Assembly: GCA_002424645.1 (NCBI GenBank)
Contig: DIKU01000108.1
Span: 605-10,192 of the forward strand
Length of the DNA stretch: 9,588 nucleotides
Direction of reading: 5' to 3'
Source: Pelobacter sp. UBA5610
Lineage (GTDB): Bacteria > Desulfobacterota > Desulfuromonadia > Desulfuromonadales > Syntrophotaleaceae
Part shown: positions 6,555 to 9,588 of the stretch, one piece after another
How positions within the stretch are numbered: position 1 is the stretch's first letter
Layout of the letters: every line of letters starts with the position of its first letter
The notes under the pieces: model-generated
What the model was told of the DNA's origin: nothing
The model's input: the letters and a program-made list of their open reading frames with translations, nothing else
Databases searched by the model: none
Position numbers and translations under genes: made by a program

Positions 6555-7352
6555 CTATTTGGCAAAAGGGTTCATAAACCCGGGCTTAAGCCCGGAAGCC
6601 AACTCCTTAAATAACTCGTTGTAAGGGACCGGCACCGGAACCGGGCTCTTGCCGAACCAACTTTTATCCGATTCGTTTAAAGTACGCTCAATACCCGGAA
6701 CCGTTATGTATTTGGCGTAAATCTGGTCGGTTTTATTGTAGTAAGCCTCATCGAAATCGGGATATTGCAGATTCAGGAAAGGCCCGCCGACCGGACTACG
6801 ATATTCCCACACGATCTCCCCCGAAGGCCGAACCACCGCCGCCGAAACCAGGATGCTATCGTACTTGGCATCCAGGTAACTCATCTTGGTGCGATCCCAA
6901 CGCCGTTCCTGTCGCGGCGCGCCGTTAAATATGATGACCAGCAGCGCATCGGTCGCGGAAGCCTGGGTCAACTCCGCCACGGCGGCGGGGCGAAAACGAT
7001 AAAAATAGCCACCGGCCTCATCTCCCGCAGCCTTGCGCGATATGGCCACCTGGCGCAGCAACTCCGAAGGCTCTCCGGCGACCTCGCGCACATCAAAGTA
7101 GGCCTTCTTCTCCCGCAACAATTCAATCAGAACCGCCTCTTTGCCCACATTGTTCCGACGCAGCAAATCGATTATCTGCCCGCTTTCGGGATGGCGAATT
7201 TCCGACCCGCTATCGACCATCAACGGCAGGACCCCCAAGGTCTTGACTATCGACTGATATTGTTCCTTGGGAACGTTGTAAATCCCACCGGCACAACCGG
7301 AGGACACTCCCGCCATAAAAAACACCAACACCGCCCATAGAACTCGACGCAT
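6555..7352 (-). CDS. Probable lipoprotein of unknown family
   Basis: The 265-residue product starts with MRRVLWAVLVFFMAGVSSGC, a short charged start, a hydrophobic core and a cysteine at 20 in the position expected for lipidation. The lipobox (VSSGC) is not ideal because position -3 is Ser. The mature part is soluble-looking with no further membrane segments. It begins GIYNVPKEQYQ, contains a YFYRFRPAAVAELTQ stretch (about 112-126), a strand-rich centre (DALLVIIFNG, then SILVSAAVVRPSGEIVWEYRS) and a proline-rich PVPVPVP near the C-terminus. The IVWEYR segment recalls small periplasmic lipoproteins that report on envelope material, but I recognise no family. The ATG at 7352 has AAGGAG ten bases upstream. 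It is divergent from the barrel gene at 7669. Its 3' end holds a 16-bp perfect palindrome. Confidence 0.8.
   Translation of the reverse strand: MRRVLWAVLVFFMAGVSSGCAGGIYNVPKEQYQSIVKTLGVLPLMVDSGSEIRHPESGQIIDLLRRNNVGKEAVLIELLREKKAYFDVREVAGEPSELLRQVAISRKAAGDEAGGYFYRFRPAAVAELTQASATDALLVIIFNGAPRQERRWDRTKMSYLDAKYDSILVSAAVVRPSGEIVWEYRSPVGGPFLNLQYPDFDEAYYNKTDQIYAKYITVPGIERTLNESDKSWFGKSPVPVPVPYNELFKELASGLKPGFMNPFAK
6566..6595 (-). repeat. Palindrome and second hairpin at the 3' end of the lipoprotein gene
   Basis: CCGGGCTTAAGCCCGG at 6580-6595 is a perfect 16-bp palindrome inside the last codons. It is followed on the minus strand by GGGTT, TATG, AACCC (6581-6568), a 5-bp hairpin with TTTT next. The two share bases, so they are alternative folds. 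The second could act as a weak terminator reaching into the coding sequence. Confidence 0.4.
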
Positions 7353-7495
7353 AGACTCTGTTCTCCTTGGAATAGTTTGAACACACGTTTGTCGACATTA
7401 ACACATTCCCCGGAAATTTTCAGTGCCGATCTTCACTCCCCTCCCTGCGTAACCCATCCGTCGCCGAAAAGCGACCTGCGCCGGAGCCGAAACCT

Positions 7496-7541
7496 CATGC
7501 TGTGGGCAGTCGACCACCCCGCGGTCGACTGCCCACGCATG
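7496..7541. repeat. Large inverted repeat, 19-bp arms
   Basis: The left arm (7496-7515) and right arm (7523-7541) are complementary over 19 bp with one unpaired T at 7501, around the seven-base spacer ACCCCGC. The core arm GTGGGCAGTCGACC is perfect. No T run follows on either strand, so it is not a standard terminator. It lies about 44 bases upstream of the -35 box of the barrel gene and could be an operator, a REP-like element or an mRNA-end structure. Confidence 0.8.
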
Positions 7542-7584
7542 CCTTCGCCACCATGTCCATCAATAAAATCCTCCCATTGGACGG

Positions 7585-7613
7585 TTGACAGCCAAGATCG
7601 GAGGGGTTAAATT
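7585..7613 (+). promoter_or_regulatory. Sigma-70 promoter of the beta-barrel gene
   Basis: A perfect TTGACA (7585-7590) is followed after 17 bases by TAAATT (7608-7613), close to consensus. Transcription would start near 7620, giving a leader of about 50 bases before the ATG at 7669. This also argues against an in-frame TTG start at 7585, which would lie inside the -35 box. Confidence 0.75.
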
Positions 7614-7668
7614 CCTCGACATTGATGTTGTGCCGGACTTTTTTATTTTTCCCAGGAGGGATTTCTCC

Positions 7669-8487
7669 ATGAACGCACCATACACTGCAATCCGCAAGAT
7701 ATTTTTCACCGCCGCCACCCTGCTACTGATCGCCAGCCCCACCCTGGCCGGCAGCCTTGAACCGACCGGCCTGCAGGATGGCCAACTCCTGCAAAAAAAT
7801 CAGGCCGAGTTCCGCATCGGCTTTTCTTATGCAGACGACATGCGCAACCAGTTCCAGAGCGAGGACCGTGACCGCCGCGTCATGGAAGTGCCGTCCCTGA
7901 CTCTCAACCTGGGTCTTGCTGAACGGGTGGAGGCCCAGTTGCAATACAGCTATCTGCATTTGCGTGAAAATGGCCAGGGCGACAAATGGGGCAGCGGTGA
8001 CGTCACCCTCGGCCTCAAGGTTCGCCTGTGGCAAGAATCGCTGCGACTGCCGGCCATCGCCCTGCGGCTTGCCACCAAGTTGCCCAATGCCGACAACGAA
8101 GATGATTTCGGTACCGATGAAGCCGACATCTTTATCGACGCCCTGTTTACCCGCAACTATCCCCTGTTTTCGCTGTACGTGAATGCCGGAGTGGCAATCC
8201 TTGGGGATCCGCGCCCCGGCAACGACGGCCAGGATGACGTATGGAGATACGGTGTCGGGGTACGAATCCCTGTACTGCAGGACACCATGGACGCTCTGAT
8301 CTCTATCGAAGGAATGGAAGGGGATGATTCGGTGAATAATCGCGGCGCGCTGCGGGCCGGCGTACAGACACAAGTGGGACCGTTTACCTGGGACCTGGGC
8401 GGCTCCATCGGCTATGTCAGCAAAAGCGAGGACTGGAGCCTGCGCACGGGCCTTACCGTACCCTTTGATCTACCGTCGGATTGGTAA
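7669..8487 (+). CDS. Outer-membrane beta-barrel protein, possible MetA-type transporter family
   Basis: The 272-residue product has an N-terminal signal peptide (MNAPYTAIRKIFFTAATLLL, then IASPTLA) with a likely signal peptidase I cut after Ala-27. The mature part is rich in alternating polar/hydrophobic strands separated by acidic turns, such as NADNEDDFGTDEAD. The chain ends in TVPFDLPSDW; a C-terminal aromatic residue is typical of barrels assembled by the BAM complex. The pattern GSGDVTLGLKVRL, then LRLPAIALRLATKLP recalls the phenol-degradation MetA-like family (PF13557), but this is a resemblance, not a proven match, and no substrate can be named. The ATG at 7669 has AGGAGG nine bases upstream and a near-consensus promoter. 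It is divergent from a lipoprotein gene and convergent with gluQ. Confidence 0.85.
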   Translation: MNAPYTAIRKIFFTAATLLLIASPTLAGSLEPTGLQDGQLLQKNQAEFRIGFSYADDMRNQFQSEDRDRRVMEVPSLTLNLGLAERVEAQLQYSYLHLRENGQGDKWGSGDVTLGLKVRLWQESLRLPAIALRLATKLPNADNEDDFGTDEADIFIDALFTRNYPLFSLYVNAGVAILGDPRPGNDGQDDVWRYGVGVRIPVLQDTMDALISIEGMEGDDSVNNRGALRAGVQTQVGPFTWDLGGSIGYVSKSEDWSLRTGLTVPFDLPSDW

Positions 8488-8501
8488 GTTTTTGAATCAA
8501 C

Positions 8502-8537
8502 TCGAAGGCCGAAACCTGCAAGGGTTTCGGCCTTCGA
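8502..8537. terminator. Strong hairpin between convergent genes
   Basis: The arms TCGAAGGCCGAAACC (8502-8516) and GGTTTCGGCCTTCGA (8523-8537) are perfectly complementary over 15 bp with a six-base loop. It lies 14 bases after the barrel gene stop and just past the gluQ stop, so it could serve both. There is no T run: on the plus side the right arm runs directly into a heptanucleotide array, and on the minus side the following bases are mixed. Confidence 0.65.
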
Positions 8538-8561
8538 TCACTCGTCACTCGACACTCGTCA
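8534..8561. repeat. Heptanucleotide tandem array, CTCGTCA type, overlapping the gluQ end
   Basis: Plus-strand units are TCGATCA (8534-8540, degenerate), CTCGTCA (8541-8547), CTCGACA (8548-8554) and CTCGTCA (8555-8561). They share the NNNGTCA pattern with the two arrays near hisG. The array overlaps the right arm of the hairpin at 8502-8537 and encodes the last residues and the stop codon of gluQ on the minus strand. Confidence 0.7.
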
Positions 8562-9498
8562 CGTGACCCTGACATCCAGCACCGTCCTTCGGTACCTGCG
8601 TTGCGTCGAAATGCGCCACCCCCCACTCCAGCACTTCAACGGCCGAGGCAGTTTGTAACGCTTCCGGCGCCATCTGCCCCAAAAACCGCAAGGCCTGCCA
8701 TATCAACTTGCCGCCATTGGAACCATCCAGGGCAACCGTTCCGTGGCGTTTGCTGACCTTTTCGCCGTTGGCGGCCATGACAAGGGGCAGGTGTGCATAG
8801 CAGGGTACCGCATATCCAAGGCAATGATGCAGATAGATCTGCCGGGGAGTGCTGCTGAGCAGGTCAGCGCCGCGCACAACCTGATTGACACCGCATTCGG
8901 CATCGTCGACCACCACTGCCAACTGATAAGCAAACAAACCATCGGCCCGGCGCAGCACAAAATCGCCGACTTCGCTGGCCAGACACTGTTGATGATGCCC
9001 TCCCAGGCAGTCACGGAACGCGACTGTCTGATGCGGCACACGCATGCGCCAGGCGCGCGCTTCGCGATCGGGAGGCAAGCCGTTGCGGCAGTTCCCGGCA
9101 TAGATCGGCCCTTCTTCACCCCGGTGCGGCGCGCTGGCCAGCACTTCCTTGCGCGAACAGGCGCAGGGGAAAACATGCCCCGCCTGGCGCAGACGTTCCA
9201 GGGCAGCCTCATAGTTGGCTGTGCGCTGGCTCTGGTAGAGCACCTCGCCGTCCCAGTGCAGGCCCAACGCCTCCAGGGTGGACAGGATCGCCGTTGCCGC
9301 ACCGGCAACCACCCGCGGGCCGTCCAGGTCTTCCATGCGCACCAGCCACAAGCCGCCGGCACTTTTGGCCAGACAATAACTGCCCACTGCGGTCACCAAT
9401 GACCCGAAATGCAGTGCTCCCGTCGGACTGGGCGCAAAACGCCCGACAACCGGTGGGGATGCGGCCGTACATGCTATTTTTTCGCGAATGCCTATCAT
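8545..9498 (-). CDS. gluQ: Glutamyl-queuosine tRNA(Asp) synthetase
   Basis: The 317-residue product is a truncated glutamyl-tRNA synthetase paralogue that attaches glutamate to queuosine at the wobble base of tRNA(Asp). It has the catalytic domain only. The class I signature is FAPSPTGALHFGS (21-33), the family zinc site is Cys-112, Cys-114, Tyr-133 and Cys-137, and the KMSKS-like motif is KVSKR (247-251). The C-terminal anticodon-binding domain of GluRS is absent, as expected. The start is uncertain: ATG 9498 leaves 20 residues before FAPSP but has no Shine-Dalgarno; ATG 9522 and a TTG at 9567 (weak AAGG upstream) are alternatives. The last residues, TSVE and the stop, come from a heptanucleotide array. 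In many gammaproteobacteria gluQ follows dksA; here it faces a barrel gene. Confidence 0.93.
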   Translation of the reverse strand: MIGIREKIACTAASPPVVGRFAPSPTGALHFGSLVTAVGSYCLAKSAGGLWLVRMEDLDGPRVVAGAATAILSTLEALGLHWDGEVLYQSQRTANYEAALERLRQAGHVFPCACSRKEVLASAPHRGEEGPIYAGNCRNGLPPDREARAWRMRVPHQTVAFRDCLGGHHQQCLASEVGDFVLRRADGLFAYQLAVVVDDAECGVNQVVRGADLLSSTPRQIYLHHCLGYAVPCYAHLPLVMAANGEKVSKRHGTVALDGSNGGKLIWQALRFLGQMAPEALQTASAVEVLEWGVAHFDATQVPKDGAGCQGHVTSVE

Positions 9499-9504
9499 AT
9501 TACG

Positions 9505-9534
9505 ATAATGCCGGCCCGGCATCCGGGCTGTCAA
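9505..9534 (-). promoter_or_regulatory. Possible gluQ promoter with an embedded palindrome
   Basis: On the minus strand, TTGACA (9534-9529) is followed after 18 bases by CATTAT (9510-9505). The spacer and the edge of the -10 box contain a perfect palindrome of 7-bp arms (ATGCCGG, one base, CCGGCAT, at 9508-9522), which could be an operator. If used, transcription would start near 9498, making the gluQ message leaderless. If gluQ instead starts at 9567, this is coding sequence. Confidence 0.35.
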
Positions 9535-9588
9535 GAGCCAGGCCGACCACTCCCTCAGCGATTTCAAAGCACCTTACAAAGACAACTG

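Larger units (their letters stand above)
7353..7668. other. 316-bp divergent intergenic region
   Basis: This region separates the lipoprotein gene (minus) from the beta-barrel gene (plus). It contains the barrel promoter (7585-7613), a large inverted repeat (7496-7541), a small GTCGC/GCGAC hairpin around 7461-7476 and the ribosome-binding sites of both genes (AAGGAG on the minus strand just right of 7352, and AGGAGG at 7654-7659). No clear promoter for the lipoprotein gene was found and no small gene is supported. Confidence 0.6.

Noticed and set aside
6372..6614. 80-codon plus-strand open frame between rho and the lipoprotein gene
   Set aside because: Only a weak AAAGG site, composition unlike the other proteins, and it runs into the antisense strand of the lipoprotein gene. 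It cannot be excluded but is not supported.
7585..7668. 28-codon N-terminal extension of the beta-barrel protein
   Set aside because: It would start at a TTG inside the -35 box of the promoter and would bury the signal peptide; the ATG at 7669 has AGGAGG upstream.

Overview
This window reads like a chromosomal housekeeping segment of a Gram-negative bacterium, most likely a deltaproteobacterium of the Desulfuromonadia (Pelobacter/Syntrophotalea/Geobacter-like). The reasons are the gene order rho, rpmE, thyX, prfA, prmC, murA, hisG, fairly high GC, strong Shine-Dalgarno sites, a lipoprotein and an outer-membrane beta-barrel protein, and a flavin-dependent thymidylate synthase. The taxonomic call is inference from gene content and order; no search was possible.

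Layout. Positions 1-6094 hold seven genes, all on the minus strand, so transcription runs from right to left. rho (termination factor) has a long leader. rpmE (ribosomal protein L31) has its own probable promoter and a textbook intrinsic terminator at 4361-4389. thyX (dTMP synthesis) starts a new unit and is followed closely by prfA (release factor 1) and prmC (the methyltransferase that modifies release factors). The prfA stop codon abuts the TTG start of prmC, so these two functionally linked genes are probably translationally coupled. murA (first committed step of peptidoglycan synthesis) follows, and the window ends inside hisG (first step of histidine synthesis).

Positions 6095-6554 have no convincing gene and contain the rho leader. 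Next come two divergently transcribed envelope genes: a minus-strand probable lipoprotein of unknown family (6555-7352) and a plus-strand signal-peptide-bearing beta-barrel protein (7669-8487). The 316-bp gap between them holds a near-consensus sigma-70 promoter for the barrel gene and a large unexplained inverted repeat (7496-7541). The right end carries gluQ, the tRNA(Asp) queuosine glutamylase, convergent with the barrel gene.

The most unusual structure is a family of short heptanucleotide tandem arrays sharing the pattern NNNGTCA. They occur at 114-141 and 171-205 (facing each other between murA and hisG) and at 8534-8561 (at the 3' end of gluQ). The first pair can fold back on itself and would pair with the hisG ribosome-binding site. 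The third array supplies the last codons and stop of gluQ. No phage, insertion sequence, CRISPR, tRNA or rRNA was seen.
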